From an uncultured Clostridia bacterium (lineage in GTDB: Bacteria; Bacillota; Clostridia; Oscillospirales; Ruminococcaceae), in contig CANPWL010000011.1 of the NCBI GenBank assembly GCA_947584375.1, forward strand, positions 1 through 51,792: a DNA stretch of 51,792 nucleotides, given 5' to 3'. This document shows, piece after piece, positions 16,796-25,677 of this stretch; position 1 is the stretch's first letter, and each line of letters begins with the position of its first letter. The position numbers and the translations under genes are program-made. Under the pieces are notes generated by a model, which had not been told where the DNA came from, made no database searches, and saw only the letters and a program-made list of their open reading frames with translations.

Positions 16796-17059
16796 ATGAT
16801 CAAGGGAATTAATAAACAAATAGTAGAAATTAAATGTCCTAAAAATGAACAGTATGAGAAGATATTACTGTTCACAAAACAGAACAGTGATATTAACCGT
16901 GTATGCGAAATTGATGAGGATATGCTGGAAATGTATCGTTCAATAATGAACCAGTCTAAGCAGGACAATCACGAGCGAAACAGTGCCGTAGCATGTATTG
17001 TGCTGCTGTCGTTGTCGTGTTTGTTTCTTTTGGGATTTTTAGTTTTCACCCTAATATAA
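16796..17059 (+). CDS. Small tail-anchored membrane protein, unknown
   Basis: 87 residues if translation starts at ATG 16796, which follows GGAGG with a long (12-base) spacer; a 109-residue version from ATG 16730 lacks any ribosome site. A soluble N-terminal part with mixed charge (QYEKILLFTKQNSDINRVCE) is followed by one C-terminal hydrophobic helix (about residues 64-87, ACIVLLSLSCLFLLGFLVF). That suggests a tail-anchored or single-pass protein with its N-terminus in the cytoplasm. I do not recognise the family. It lies between ogg and the rlmB promoter and may be monocistronic. Confidence 0.55.
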   Translation: MIKGINKQIVEIKCPKNEQYEKILLFTKQNSDINRVCEIDEDMLEMYRSIMNQSKQDNHERNSAVACIVLLSLSCLFLLGFLVFTLI

Positions 17060-17121
17060 ATGCTATATTTTTGCAAGAAAATTAAAAAATTATTTTTTAG
17101 TAAAAAAATCTTCGAAAGCTA

Positions 17122-17150
17122 TTGGCTTTTGGGGATTTTTATGTTATAAT
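17122..17150 (+). promoter_or_regulatory. Promoter of rlmB
   Basis: TTGGCT (17122-17127), 17 bases, perfect TATAAT (17145-17150). Confidence 0.65.
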
Positions 17151-17192
17151 GTAAATTGAGTAGTTGGATTTAAAATCAGGAGTAATTATTAT

Positions 17193-18080
17193 ATGAGTTT
17201 AAATAATATAAACAGCGGCAGTAAAAATCATAAAAAGAAATATAACAAAACGCACAGCTCATCTAAGATCAAACATACTTCTGACTTAAATGAAACTTAT
17301 AATGAAAATGATGCTGATAAATTGGGATACAACGCACTTGATGGCAGTAATATTATCTTGGGACGTAATCCTGTTATTGAAAGTCTTAAATCCGGAAAGC
17401 TGATTGACTCAATTTATATAAACAGTGAGGCAGGCGGTTCAATATCAGTTATTTGCAAAATGGCAAAAGAGCAGGGTATTGTTATTAAGCGGGTTAATGA
17501 GCAAAAGCTTAATAAAATGTCAAACGGTGCATCGCATCAAGGCGTTATAGCTATGACAGCTTGTGCTGAATATGTGGAAATAGAGGATATTTTAGATATT
17601 GCCAAAGCAAAGAACGAATCTCCGTTTATTTTGATTTGCGATGAGATTGAAGATCCGCACAATTTGGGCGCTTTAATAAGAACTGCTGAAGCAAGCGGAG
17701 CTCATGGGGTTATAATTCCTAAAAGAAGAAGTGCTTCGCTTAACCATACGGTTTATAAAACATCGGCAGGTGCGGCGGCATGGGTACCCGTAGCAAGGGT
17801 AGCAAATCTCAGTCAGGCTATTGATACGCTTAAAGAAAACGGCGTATGGATTTACGGCACTGATGCAAAGGGAGAGGATTACCGCAATGTATCATTTAAA
17901 GGAGCTGTCGGTCTTGTTATTGGTTCTGAGGGATTTGGAATGAGCAGACTTATAAAGGGGAAATGTGATTTTTTAATTAAACTGCCGATGGTCGGTAAGA
18001 TCACATCGCTTAATGCTTCGGTTGCAGGCGGAATTTTTATGTATGAGATATTAAAGTCAAGGACGAATACAGAAAGTTAG
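17193..18080 (+). CDS. rlmB: 23S rRNA (guanosine-2'-O)-methyltransferase, RlmB/TrmH family
   Basis: 295 residues. A basic, Asn/Lys-rich extension of about 50 residues precedes the SpoU substrate-binding domain (ILGRNPVIESLKSGKL). The SPOUT knot then shows its three motifs: DPHNLGALIRTAEASGAHGV, LVIGSEGFGMSRL and LPMVGKITSLNASVAGGI. The family methylates a 2'-OH in rRNA or tRNA using SAM; RlmB (G2251 of 23S rRNA) is the closest textbook member, but the exact nucleotide is not provable here. Start ATG 17193 follows CAGGAGT. The gene lies upstream of the large membrane protein with a 138-base gap. Confidence 0.88.
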   Translation: MSLNNINSGSKNHKKKYNKTHSSSKIKHTSDLNETYNENDADKLGYNALDGSNIILGRNPVIESLKSGKLIDSIYINSEAGGSISVICKMAKEQGIVIKRVNEQKLNKMSNGASHQGVIAMTACAEYVEIEDILDIAKAKNESPFILICDEIEDPHNLGALIRTAEASGAHGVIIPKRRSASLNHTVYKTSAGAAAWVPVARVANLSQAIDTLKENGVWIYGTDAKGEDYRNVSFKGAVGLVIGSEGFGMSRLIKGKCDFLIKLPMVGKITSLNASVAGGIFMYEILKSRTNTES

Positions 18081-18218
18081 TATTAGTTTTTGCGGAAGCA
18101 TTTTGTTTTTCCGCATAACGGCAGGGTCGTATTTGGTTGAAGACAAGAGAAATCTTGATCGATATAAAGACTATGAGTAGACAACGGAAACAGCAATATT
18201 GAAAAGGAAGTGTAGGAA

Positions 18219-20873
18219 TTGGCAGATAATTTTAATCTTGATGATATTTTAGACGAATATTCTGACAAGGCTAAAAGCGTTAATCCTCTGTCTGATGCGG
18301 ATGTTGACGCACTTATCGGTGCGGACGTAAAGCAAGAAGAGGGAACTGACAAAACTGAAAGAAAATCTATTATCGACGAATCAATTTTTGACGAGGTAAT
18401 TGATGACGGACGACCTAAAGAGACAATTAAAACTGAAACAATCAGTGAAAGCAAAAACGGCGGAATAGAAGATTTAGATATAGATTCTCTTATTGATGAA
18501 GCTGTATCTGATGTTGAAGAAACGCCAATTATGCAGGATGAAGATCCGACGCTTGTTAAAGATGAAAAAATAAAAAATTTAGACGACTTTACACTTCCTG
18601 AAATCGAAGTCGAAGATCATGTGCAAGAGCAAAGTTCTGACAATAAGAAGAATAAAAAAGGTTTGGCTAAAATATTAAGTCAAAAGCTTGAGGCGGAAAG
18701 AGAAAAGATTGAAGCTGAAAAAGCTGAGGAAGAGGAAGCGGAAAGAGAAGGTCTTGAAGCAGGGCTTGGCAGCAGATTCAGATTGAGAAAGACATCCGGC
18801 AACACAGCAATTATTGAAGGTCTGCTCAAATTGAAGAGAGAAAGAGGAACTGTAAGCAGAGATGCAAATGTATCTCCTGTTAAGCGGCTCAGAATAAAAG
18901 ATGTAGATCTGGGGTTGGAAGGCAAGATCATTCCGAGAACAGAGCAGTTTGACAAGATAAGTATCGATGATGATGATGTTATCTTTCCTGAAGGCGCTAC
19001 TGACACAATGAAACTTCGTATACTTGCTGAAAGAAGAAAAGACAAGGTAGATAACTTTGTTTTGGAAAATTCGGATAGCGATGCATTGAGCGATGTAAAG
19101 GACAGTGAAGCCAGAAAACACGTTAAAGATTTCACGGACTATAATGAGGCTTCAAAAGTTTTAGATGATATAGTACAGCTAAAGAGCAATCTTATAATAA
19201 GATTCTGCATTCTTATATTTACATCGCTTTTCAGCTTATACATAGCATTTGCGAACGATTTTGGCTGGCCGATTATTGAAACTTTCAAGAGAACAAGTGC
19301 TGAATCATATATATTTACAAACATAGCGTTGGGACTTGTTTCTGCATTCGTTTCGTATACGGTTTTAATTTCGGGAATAAAAAAGCTTATAAAGAGAAAC
19401 GCTGATTGTGACACTATTGCCGCACTTGGTATAGGCTCATCGCTTATATCTTCGTTGCTGTTGTTTATTAATCCGGGAATTATGCAGACAAAATCATATC
19501 ATATTTATATGTCTGCGGCTATACTGGGTCTTTTGTTCAACACGCTGGGAAAATTACTTATAGTAAACAGAACTGAAAGAAATTTCAAATATGTTGCAGG
19601 TGAATATGATAAATTTGCCGTTACAAATGTTTTAAACGAGGATGTTGCCTCTAAGTTTACAAAGGGAGCATTGCTAAATGATTTTCCTGAGCTTGCAACA
19701 ATGAGAAAAACCGAGTTCAACAATAATTTTTTAGAACATTCATATTCAACTGATATAGCTGACAAATACAGCAAAAAATATGCGCTTATATTCCTGCTTG
19801 CAAGCGTTTTAGTAGGATTGCTTTCTATTATTTTTGATAGAAATGCTTCAGGCGTATCACAAAAGATATTAGCGGGCTTTGCCACATTTTCAGGAACGAT
19901 TTCAATTGCGGCTTCTTTTGCTTTGATGCTTGTCGTTAATTTCCCGCTTGGAAGAGCGTCGAGGAGATTTTTGCGTTCGTCAGGAGTTATGCTCGGATAT
20001 TCTGCTGTTGAACAATTTGCCGATACAAATTCAGTGTTGGTTGATGCACGTCAGCTTTTCCCGGAGGGTATGATAAATCTTGTTAATCTAAAAGCTATGT
20101 CATCAACTCCTATTGAGGATTCTATATTGATGGCTGCAAGTCTGTCGTGTCAGGCAGGAAGTGTTCTCCAGTCAATGTTCTATAATATGCTCAGGGGAAA
20201 GACTGAAATGCTTTATCCTGTTGAAAGCTATATATATGAGGACGGACTTGGTCTTTCGGGATGGATTGATAATCAAAGAATACTTTTCGGAACAAGAGAA
20301 CTTATGGAAAACCATTCAATTGAGGGACTTCCTCCGCTGTCAAAGGAAAAGCAATATACAAAAGGCTATATTCCTATGTATCTTTCAATATCAGGAGTTG
20401 TTTCTTCGCTTTTTGTCATTACGGTCAATTCCAGCATAAGTGTGAAAAAGTGGCTTCAGGTTCTTGAAAATCAAAATATAACCACGGTGATAAGGTCGGT
20501 TGACGGTTTTATTTCGCTTAATTTAATGTCTGAGCTTTTTGACGTATCACCTGATTCATTAAAGTTGCTTCCGTTTAGATACCATGACGAATACGAGGAG
20601 CAGACAGGTTTTATTCCAAAGGCTTCGGCATCAATGTTGTGTTCTGGACATTTTCCGTCATTTGCAATGCTGATAAGCGGTGCAAAGAAGCTTCATTTTA
20701 TCACAAATTTAGGAATGACGATTCTTCTTGCGTCTGTATTGCTGGGACTTATAATAGCTCTTGTTATGCTTCTTGTAGGTTCGTTCAGCTCATTATCGGC
20801 GTCGGTTGTTGTACTCTATAATTTGATCTGGTGCGCAGTAATTATAGGAATACAATATTTTAAAAAGTTATAG
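18219..20873 (+). CDS. P-type-ATPase-like membrane protein lacking the catalytic motifs (pseudo-ATPase)
   Basis: 884 residues from TTG 18219 (AGGAAG eight bases upstream). Residues 1-320 are cytosolic and acidic, with a charged coiled coil near 145-190. Hydrophobic segments fall near 325-345, 365-388, 398-420, 428-450, 526-544 and 550-575, then two at the C-terminus: a 4+2+2 arrangement like P1B heavy-metal ATPases. NFPLGRASRRFLRSSGV resembles the segment after the ion-site helix. Where those pumps have DKTGT this protein has DARQL (Asp609). EDGLGLSGWIDNQRILFGTR (about 672-691) resembles the nucleotide-domain strand (GVEGWVDG-R-LVGNR). No TGE actuator motif or GDGIND motif is visible. It is therefore probably not a pump; scaffold or sensor roles are speculation. 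Terminator at 20889. Confidence 0.65.
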   Translation: MADNFNLDDILDEYSDKAKSVNPLSDADVDALIGADVKQEEGTDKTERKSIIDESIFDEVIDDGRPKETIKTETISESKNGGIEDLDIDSLIDEAVSDVEETPIMQDEDPTLVKDEKIKNLDDFTLPEIEVEDHVQEQSSDNKKNKKGLAKILSQKLEAEREKIEAEKAEEEEAEREGLEAGLGSRFRLRKTSGNTAIIEGLLKLKRERGTVSRDANVSPVKRLRIKDVDLGLEGKIIPRTEQFDKISIDDDDVIFPEGATDTMKLRILAERRKDKVDNFVLENSDSDALSDVKDSEARKHVKDFTDYNEASKVLDDIVQLKSNLIIRFCILIFTSLFSLYIAFANDFGWPIIETFKRTSAESYIFTNIALGLVSAFVSYTVLISGIKKLIKRNADCDTIAALGIGSSLISSLLLFINPGIMQTKSYHIYMSAAILGLLFNTLGKLLIVNRTERNFKYVAGEYDKFAVTNVLNEDVASKFTKGALLNDFPELATMRKTEFNNNFLEHSYSTDIADKYSKKYALIFLLASVLVGLLSIIFDRNASGVSQKILAGFATFSGTISIAASFALMLVVNFPLGRASRRFLRSSGVMLGYSAVEQFADTNSVLVDARQLFPEGMINLVNLKAMSSTPIEDSILMAASLSCQAGSVLQSMFYNMLRGKTEMLYPVESYIYEDGLGLSGWIDNQRILFGTRELMENHSIEGLPPLSKEKQYTKGYIPMYLSISGVVSSLFVITVNSSISVKKWLQVLENQNITTVIRSVDGFISLNLMSELFDVSPDSLKLLPFRYHDEYEEQTGFIPKASASMLCSGHFPSFAMLISGAKKLHFITNLGMTILLASVLLGLIIALVMLLVGSFSSLSASVVVLYNLIWCAVIIGIQYFKKL

Positions 20874-20888
20874 AATTAATATTCAGTT

Positions 20889-20915
20889 AAGCCGTCTTAA
20901 AACAAGACGGCTTTT
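20889..20915 (+). terminator. Terminator after the pseudo-ATPase gene
   Basis: AAGCCGTCTT (20889-20898), AAAAC loop, AAGACGGCTT (20904-20913), then TT and a T-rich tail. Perfect 10-bp stem. Confidence 0.85.
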
Positions 20916-21053
20916 ACTGTATTTGTTAAATTTACAGCTTCGGTTCAATCCTATTTTTTATTTTAAATATTAAATTAAATTATTAAAAAGTAATAGGATT
21001 GTTTGTAAATGAATAAAAATAAAAGGTAATAATTATCATATTAATATGTGCTA

Positions 21054-21082
21054 TTGAAATAAATGATTTTTTGTGGTAGAAT
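21054..21082 (+). promoter_or_regulatory. Promoter of the secreted-protein cluster
   Basis: TTGAAA (21054-21059), 17 bases, TAGAAT (21077-21082). Confidence 0.6.
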
Positions 21083-21141
21083 ATACTTTAATATGAACAG
21101 TTTGGAAAATTGTATTTGGTTATTCGGAGGATTATTTGATT

Positions 21142-21903
21142 ATGAAATTGAAAAATGCTGTATGCACTGCAATAGGTTCAATTGCATCATTAGTGCTTTT
21201 AATAACTTCTGTATTGCCTGCATATGCTGATGATAATAATCTTACCTATGAAATAGGAAAGGAATTCACGGCTGAAAATGACGCTGACACATATTTTTTT
21301 GATGAAAGCTTCGGTTCTGAAATTGCAGTAAATGCAATGAAGCTTATTGTAAGCGTGACTATTGCGGATTTTAATGCAAACGGCGGATTTGGTTTAAAAT
21401 TTATTATCAACAACAACCCGGACAGTGATGATTTTTATTTTTTGACAATGAATACAAATTCATGGGCAAATACTCAAACCAAGGATCCTATTGAAGCTAA
21501 CTCAAAAGGAACATATACGCTTGAGTTTGATTTATCCAAGCTGGGTCAGATTGCAAGTATTCAAGGAGATTTATGGCAGGGAACAGTTATACTTAACGGA
21601 TTGCAGATTTTGGATGGTGAGGGTAATGATCTTATAACATATGGAAACATTATTGAGCCTACTGTCGGTTACTATAAAGCAGGTGTGGGAAAAGTCTCTA
21701 AAACAACGACTGCAAAAACCACGACAACGTCAACCTCTGTATCAACGGCAACATCGGCTAATCAGTCAGTGTCAATTGCAACGACAGTTATATCAAATAA
21801 TAACAGTTCAGGCATAAGCTTTTTTTGGATCGGTATTCCTGCAGCAGCAGTTGGTCTGATTTTAATTATTTTGGCAATTGTATTCACTAAAAAAATGAAG
21901 TAG
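21142..21903 (+). CDS. Secreted protein with Thr-rich stalk and C-terminal membrane anchor
   Basis: 253 residues. A signal peptide (to about residue 29, PAYADD) is followed by a single beta-rich domain (about 35-175) with aromatic clusters (DDFYFLTMNTNSWAN, GDLWQGTVILNGLQILDG), which looks like a jelly-roll carbohydrate-binding module but matches no family I can name. A Thr/Ser stalk (KTTTAKTTTTSTSVSTATS) and a C-terminal hydrophobic helix with KKMK follow, so the domain is displayed outside the cell on a stalk. No LPxTG-type motif. GGAGG at 21126-21130 serves ATG 21142; TTG 21136 is possible. First of three consecutive exported proteins. Confidence 0.65.
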   Translation: MKLKNAVCTAIGSIASLVLLITSVLPAYADDNNLTYEIGKEFTAENDADTYFFDESFGSEIAVNAMKLIVSVTIADFNANGGFGLKFIINNNPDSDDFYFLTMNTNSWANTQTKDPIEANSKGTYTLEFDLSKLGQIASIQGDLWQGTVILNGLQILDGEGNDLITYGNIIEPTVGYYKAGVGKVSKTTTAKTTTTSTSVSTATSANQSVSIATTVISNNNSSGISFFWIGIPAAAVGLILIILAIVFTKKMK

Positions 21904-21948
21904 TCAAACATGCAAGAAGTAATTTACTCTTACAAGGAGTTGGTATTT

Positions 21949-22239
21949 ATGAAGAAATTTATATTATCATTATTAATTTCATCACTTTTGTTTTCCTCAT
22001 CAGTATTCGGTTTTACGTTTGCCGCTTTTGCAGAGAACGGTACTACGGCTGTCAATGTTCAGAACACAACTGTAATTACGCAGTCGACCGCTGAACGTAC
22101 AGATGACGATCCATTTGCTGACAGCAAACCGTCCATTGATAAAGAAACACCTACTTTCTATTATATTTTAGGAGGAGTGGCAGGAATAGTTATTATTTTT
22201 GCAATTGCCGGATTTATCACCTCAAAAAAGAAAAAGTAA
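21949..22239 (+). CDS. Small exported single-pass protein, unknown
   Basis: 96 residues: a signal peptide (SLLISSLLFSSSVFG, cleavage near FAAFAEN), about 35 polar residues (TTAVNVQNTTVITQSTAERT, then DDDPFADSKPS), and a C-terminal membrane helix (YYILGGVAGIVIIFAIAGFI) ending in SKKKK. It is essentially a short, Thr/Asp-rich external loop on a membrane anchor. It starts 45 bases after the previous gene with AAGGAG nine bases upstream, so it is probably cotranscribed. It could be an accessory to the neighbouring surface proteins; no family recognised. Confidence 0.6.
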   Translation: MKKFILSLLISSLLFSSSVFGFTFAAFAENGTTAVNVQNTTVITQSTAERTDDDPFADSKPSIDKETPTFYYILGGVAGIVIIFAIAGFITSKKKK

Positions 22240-22322
22240 ACTATTTCTACTATTTTAAAAATGCTGATTAATTATTGTGCAATATAACTATAATTAATAC
22301 AGTTTTTTTGTATAAGTAAGCA

Positions 22323-22351
22323 TTGCAAATAGCTAAAGAATATGTTAAAAT
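22323..22351 (+). promoter_or_regulatory. Promoter of the large wall-anchored protein
   Basis: TTGCAA (22323-22328), 17 bases, TAAAAT (22346-22351). It lies where a longer reading of the gene would have to begin, which supports the internal ATG 22431 as the true start. Confidence 0.6.
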
Positions 22352-22430
22352 ATACTGTGTAAAATTATATTTTCCCATTATAAAAGGCAAATTACATATT
22401 TTGTTATTTAATTTATTAGGAGGATTAACA

Positions 22431-24566
22431 ATGAAATTCAAAAGATTAATTTCAGGAGTAGCAGCATCTGCTTTGCTTGTTTCGTCTATGAGCTTTTCGG
22501 TTTCTGCAAATTTAAATGCTAAGCCGGGTGAAGTTGGATTTGAAACAGCTCGTGAAACACAAGACTCAGATATGTGGGACTTTACTGATAAGCCGTATTC
22601 ATTAACTTCCGGAGACTATTATATGGGTCTTGGAGTTCAGACCGGTACCTGGACATACCGTAATGCTATCGGTACACCTGATAAAGGTTCGGATAAGGTT
22701 AATGCAAACGGAGTTAAAATTACAGGTATTAATACAGTTTGTCCTTGGTCTCATCTCTATGGCGGAGGATACGCTGTAATAAATAAGGACTCTAACGGAG
22801 TTGCATTCAGAGGTAATGATGAGGTTTCTGCAGTAGGACCAACGGGAATATTCTTTAAAGAGGGCGAAGGCGATAACGGTATTAAAGAATATGCGGTGCT
22901 TCACGATGCAAAAATAGGTGATAACGGTACATATACAGTAGGTATTCAGGGATATAACTTTAAAATCGATTCTGCGAATAATCTGGATGGAGACGCAGGA
23001 AACGGTATTAATCTATTCTATCTTTCATCAAATATCAAGTATCTTGAAAAGAATGGAGTTTCTATCAGCAACCCTGTTTTAAAGCTGTACAATACAAAGG
23101 AAGAATATGAAGCTAAAAAGCCTTATAAAACGATTCCGGCAGGTTATTGGGTTACAACCTTAGGTGATAATAAAACAGGTTATGTACAATATAATTTTGT
23201 AAATAACTGGACAGATAATAATGCTGAAAACAAAGAAGCAGGAAAAGTTTTAAATTTTGACAAGAAATATGAGAGTAACAAACATACGCTTGACGTATTT
23301 GGAATTTCAGGATTTTCCGGCACTCCGGATTCTAAATTCAAATCAGGATATTCCGGATGTTCGTTCCTTCCTGAATATGCAATGGAGCTTACTTTCAATG
23401 TAAATTCACCTGACAGTATGATGAATAAGGTCATTTCTAAGCCTTTAGAGTTGGTTCTTGACGAGGTATCAAGCATCATTAATGATGCTAATGAGCTTGC
23501 AGCTGTTCAGGCAAACAACCCATCATTAACTGTTGATCAGATAAAAGAAAAGTTGAATACGGCATACACTTCAGCAAAGAGCGTATTTGACAAGTATGGA
23601 AAATACAAGTCCCTTTCAAAGTCATTGATTACAGAGCCTCAGGCAGCTATTGACAAAGCTCTTTCAGATCTTAAAGGTATTTGTTCAGAGCTCGGAATCC
23701 TTATCTGGGGTGAGCTCAACGGATATATTGAAACAGCAGAGGGAATGGATTTCACAAAGTATACTGAGGATTCATGGAATGCTGTTGAAAAGGCAATAGA
23801 GGAAGCTAAGAATTTAAGAACTAAGTATCAAAACGGTGAGGCAGTTACTCAAGATCAGATCGACGCTGCTACTGCAAAGTTAAAAGCAGCTATTAATGCT
23901 CTTAAAGAAATATCTGAAAAGGTTGATTCTACATCAGGATACGGATATTTGCAGTTTAAGGATTCAACAGGCAAATATCAGTGGTATAACAATGGAAAGA
24001 ACTACAAGAACGTAACGGCAAAAACAGTAGATATTGTTACTTCAGAGAAGGGCAACGGTAAGACTTACACAGTTAAAGCAAAATGTGACGGAACAGCAAA
24101 AGGTTTAGCTGATTGTAATTTGGAGATTCAAGGATTGCTTAAAGAACAAAGCGGTGCGACCGTTACAATTGACGAAGTTAAGTTCGATGGCAAGAAGCAA
24201 AAGCTTACAGGCGTGCCATACACATTGGCAGTTGATAAAACTAATGCATATGTACCTTTGTATGACGCAACGGTAACGGAAATTCCTAAAGACGCATATA
24301 CAAGTACAGACGGCGAGTGTGCAAAGGACGCTTCACCTCAGGCACTATCGCAGGGAGCTAAAAAAGATTATGCTGCATTAGATAACGAGTGGGAAGAACT
24401 CACAGTTAAGTTTACAGTTAACTGGGGTGACCAAGAGAAGGAAACTGAGAAGTCAGATGAAAACAATTCTGAAAACCCTGATACGGCAGGCGGTGTTGCA
24501 GTTGCAGCTTCACTAATGGTTGTTTTAGGAGCAGGATATGTTGTATCTAGAAAGAGAACTAAATAA
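22431..24566 (+). CDS. Wall-anchored surface protein with FIVAR repeats and NPDTA sorting motif
   Basis: 711 residues from ATG 22431 (AGGAGG eight bases upstream). Signal peptide to about residue 28 (SFSVSAN). A large N-terminal beta-rich region (about 30-335) has many Trp/Tyr/Gly, like a carbohydrate-binding fold but unassigned. A helical section (about 345-500) holds two FIVAR-like modules; the second (SWNAVEKAIEEAKNLRTKYQ ... IDAATAKLKAAINAL) is convincing. A second beta domain (about 505-680) follows. The C-terminus is a cell-wall sorting signal: acidic linker, NPDTAGG, hydrophobic helix, RKRTK. The NPDTA motif departs from LPxTG and resembles the LPNTA-type used by class D sortases. No sortase gene is in the window. 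Probably binds polysaccharide or host/fibre surfaces (inference). Confidence 0.75.
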   Translation: MKFKRLISGVAASALLVSSMSFSVSANLNAKPGEVGFETARETQDSDMWDFTDKPYSLTSGDYYMGLGVQTGTWTYRNAIGTPDKGSDKVNANGVKITGINTVCPWSHLYGGGYAVINKDSNGVAFRGNDEVSAVGPTGIFFKEGEGDNGIKEYAVLHDAKIGDNGTYTVGIQGYNFKIDSANNLDGDAGNGINLFYLSSNIKYLEKNGVSISNPVLKLYNTKEEYEAKKPYKTIPAGYWVTTLGDNKTGYVQYNFVNNWTDNNAENKEAGKVLNFDKKYESNKHTLDVFGISGFSGTPDSKFKSGYSGCSFLPEYAMELTFNVNSPDSMMNKVISKPLELVLDEVSSIINDANELAAVQANNPSLTVDQIKEKLNTAYTSAKSVFDKYGKYKSLSKSLITEPQAAIDKALSDLKGICSELGILIWGELNGYIETAEGMDFTKYTEDSWNAVEKAIEEAKNLRTKYQNGEAVTQDQIDAATAKLKAAINALKEISEKVDSTSGYGYLQFKDSTGKYQWYNNGKNYKNVTAKTVDIVTSEKGNGKTYTVKAKCDGTAKGLADCNLEIQGLLKEQSGATVTIDEVKFDGKKQKLTGVPYTLAVDKTNAYVPLYDATVTEIPKDAYTSTDGECAKDASPQALSQGAKKDYAALDNEWEELTVKFTVNWGDQEKETEKSDENNSENPDTAGGVAVAASLMVVLGAGYVVSRKRTK

Positions 24567-24589
24567 TAACATAAAATAAATATCCCCCG

Positions 24590-24678
24590 GCTTATGCAAG
24601 CTTTAATAAAGATTTCTTTGCATAAGTCTGCGGACGTGGAGTCGGACGGACAGTTTAGGCTGTCTGTCCTTTCTTTTT
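24590..24678 (+). terminator. Two-hairpin 3' structure with terminator after the wall-anchored protein
   Basis: A first hairpin pairs CTTATGCAA with TTGCATAAG (about 24593-24627). The terminator proper is GGACGGACAG (24644-24653), TTTAGG loop, CTGTCTGTCC (24660-24669) and TTTCTTTTT. Confidence 0.8.
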
Positions 24679-24767
24679 AGCCGTTTATTCAGTGGCGTTT
24701 TCCACAAGCAACTAACATAATTGAATCAAACATTGTTCAAAAGACTTATTAGAAAGCAGGACTGACG

Positions 24768-25379
24768 ATGATAAATGATGGATCTATTGTAGAACGATTT
24801 GATAACTACTTGAAAAAAAACACAGTAAATGATTTTATTTGCAACACAACAAGAATTGTAATAGTTTGTGAATCTCCGCATACTGATGAGCTTGAAAAAG
24901 GTCTGCCTCTTGTTGGTCGTACGGGAAAATCGGTTTCAAAGCACCTGGGTATTAATAAAAATATTGGATTGGGAGAATATTTGGATTCTCAGGAGTTTCC
25001 TGTCATTGGGATTATGAATGTATGTACGGCACCATTACAAAAAACAGCGTCAAGAAAGCAATCAGATTTTGATTTTAACAAAACAGATTTCATTAGAAAA
25101 AACTATGATCGGCTTTTTTGTCACAGAGATCCGGATATTAATGAAATGGAAAAAATTATAGTCAATGATTTTAAAATGAGACTAAATCAACTTGCAAGAA
25201 ACAACGATTTAACCAAAATAGTTATTTGTGGGAATTATGCCATGCGTTACTTTTGTGAAGTCAGTCAAAATATTGTGCAATTACCAGTCGCATTAATGCC
25301 GCATCCTGCTCGTAATAAATGGTCAAGGCTTACAAACGAGCAAAAATGTATATTGGATGAATTGAAAAATGCGATATAG
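24768..25379 (+). CDS. Uracil-DNA-glycosylase-superfamily-like protein
   Basis: 203 residues, no signal peptide. The N-terminal strand and loop IVIVCESPHTDE, then GLPLVGRTGKSVSKHLG, resemble motif 1 of the UDG fold (a glycine-rich loop with a GxTG-type turn), and MPHPARNKW near the C-terminus resembles the HPS-type motif 2 that inserts into DNA. The middle contains FPVIGIMNVCTAPLQK and IVICGNYAMRYF strands consistent with the fold. I could not place it in families 1-6; cysteines for a family-4-type Fe-S cluster are not evident. It has an isolated position between two strong terminators, with no obvious partner. A lone repair enzyme or a defence-linked nuclease-like protein are both possible. 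Confidence 0.5.
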   Translation: MINDGSIVERFDNYLKKNTVNDFICNTTRIVIVCESPHTDELEKGLPLVGRTGKSVSKHLGINKNIGLGEYLDSQEFPVIGIMNVCTAPLQKTASRKQSDFDFNKTDFIRKNYDRLFCHRDPDINEMEKIIVNDFKMRLNQLARNNDLTKIVICGNYAMRYFCEVSQNIVQLPVALMPHPARNKWSRLTNEQKCILDELKNAI

Positions 25380-25556
25380 TTTTAAATCGATTAAATATGC
25401 GACTATTAATTGCTAGAATGGTTCTTACAGCATTATAATTTGAGATATGCTTTATTTTATTTAGCGAATATGTATATTGTTGATATAGCTAATGCAGTTG
25501 ATGATATTATTACTGCAAATATTTATTAATGGCGTAATTTTATAATAGAGTAATAA

Positions 25557-25605
25557 AGAGTAACGGTGCAGAATTATAATAGACTCTGTACCGTTACTCT
25601 TTTTG
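25557..25605. terminator. Long bidirectional terminator between the UDG-like and lipoprotein genes
   Basis: AGAGTAACGGTGCAGA (25557-25572) pairs with TCTGTACCGTTACTCT (25585-25600) with one G-U pair, followed by TTTTTG on the plus strand. The 16-bp stem should stop convergent transcripts from both sides. The 25380-25556 stretch before it shows nothing else. Confidence 0.8.
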
Positions 25606-25677
25606 CACTCATAAATCGGCTGATTTTATCGGATGTTCAAGGCATCCTTATGACAACCGCCTTTAGCGAGGATTTTA

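Noticed and set aside
18675-19135. Two open frames of about 150 residues antisense to the acidic N-terminus of the pseudo-ATPase
   Set aside because: Antisense of Glu/Asp/Lys-rich coding sequence often stays open and gives Ser/Phe/Leu-rich products; no start signals.
20939-20960. TTCGGTTCAATCC resembling a tRNA T-arm
   Set aside because: No acceptor, D or anticodon stems can be drawn around it; it lies between a terminator and AT-rich DNA.
22323-22430. 36-residue N-terminal extension of the wall-anchored protein
   Set aside because: The extension covers a good promoter and has no ribosome site, and it would bury the signal peptide.
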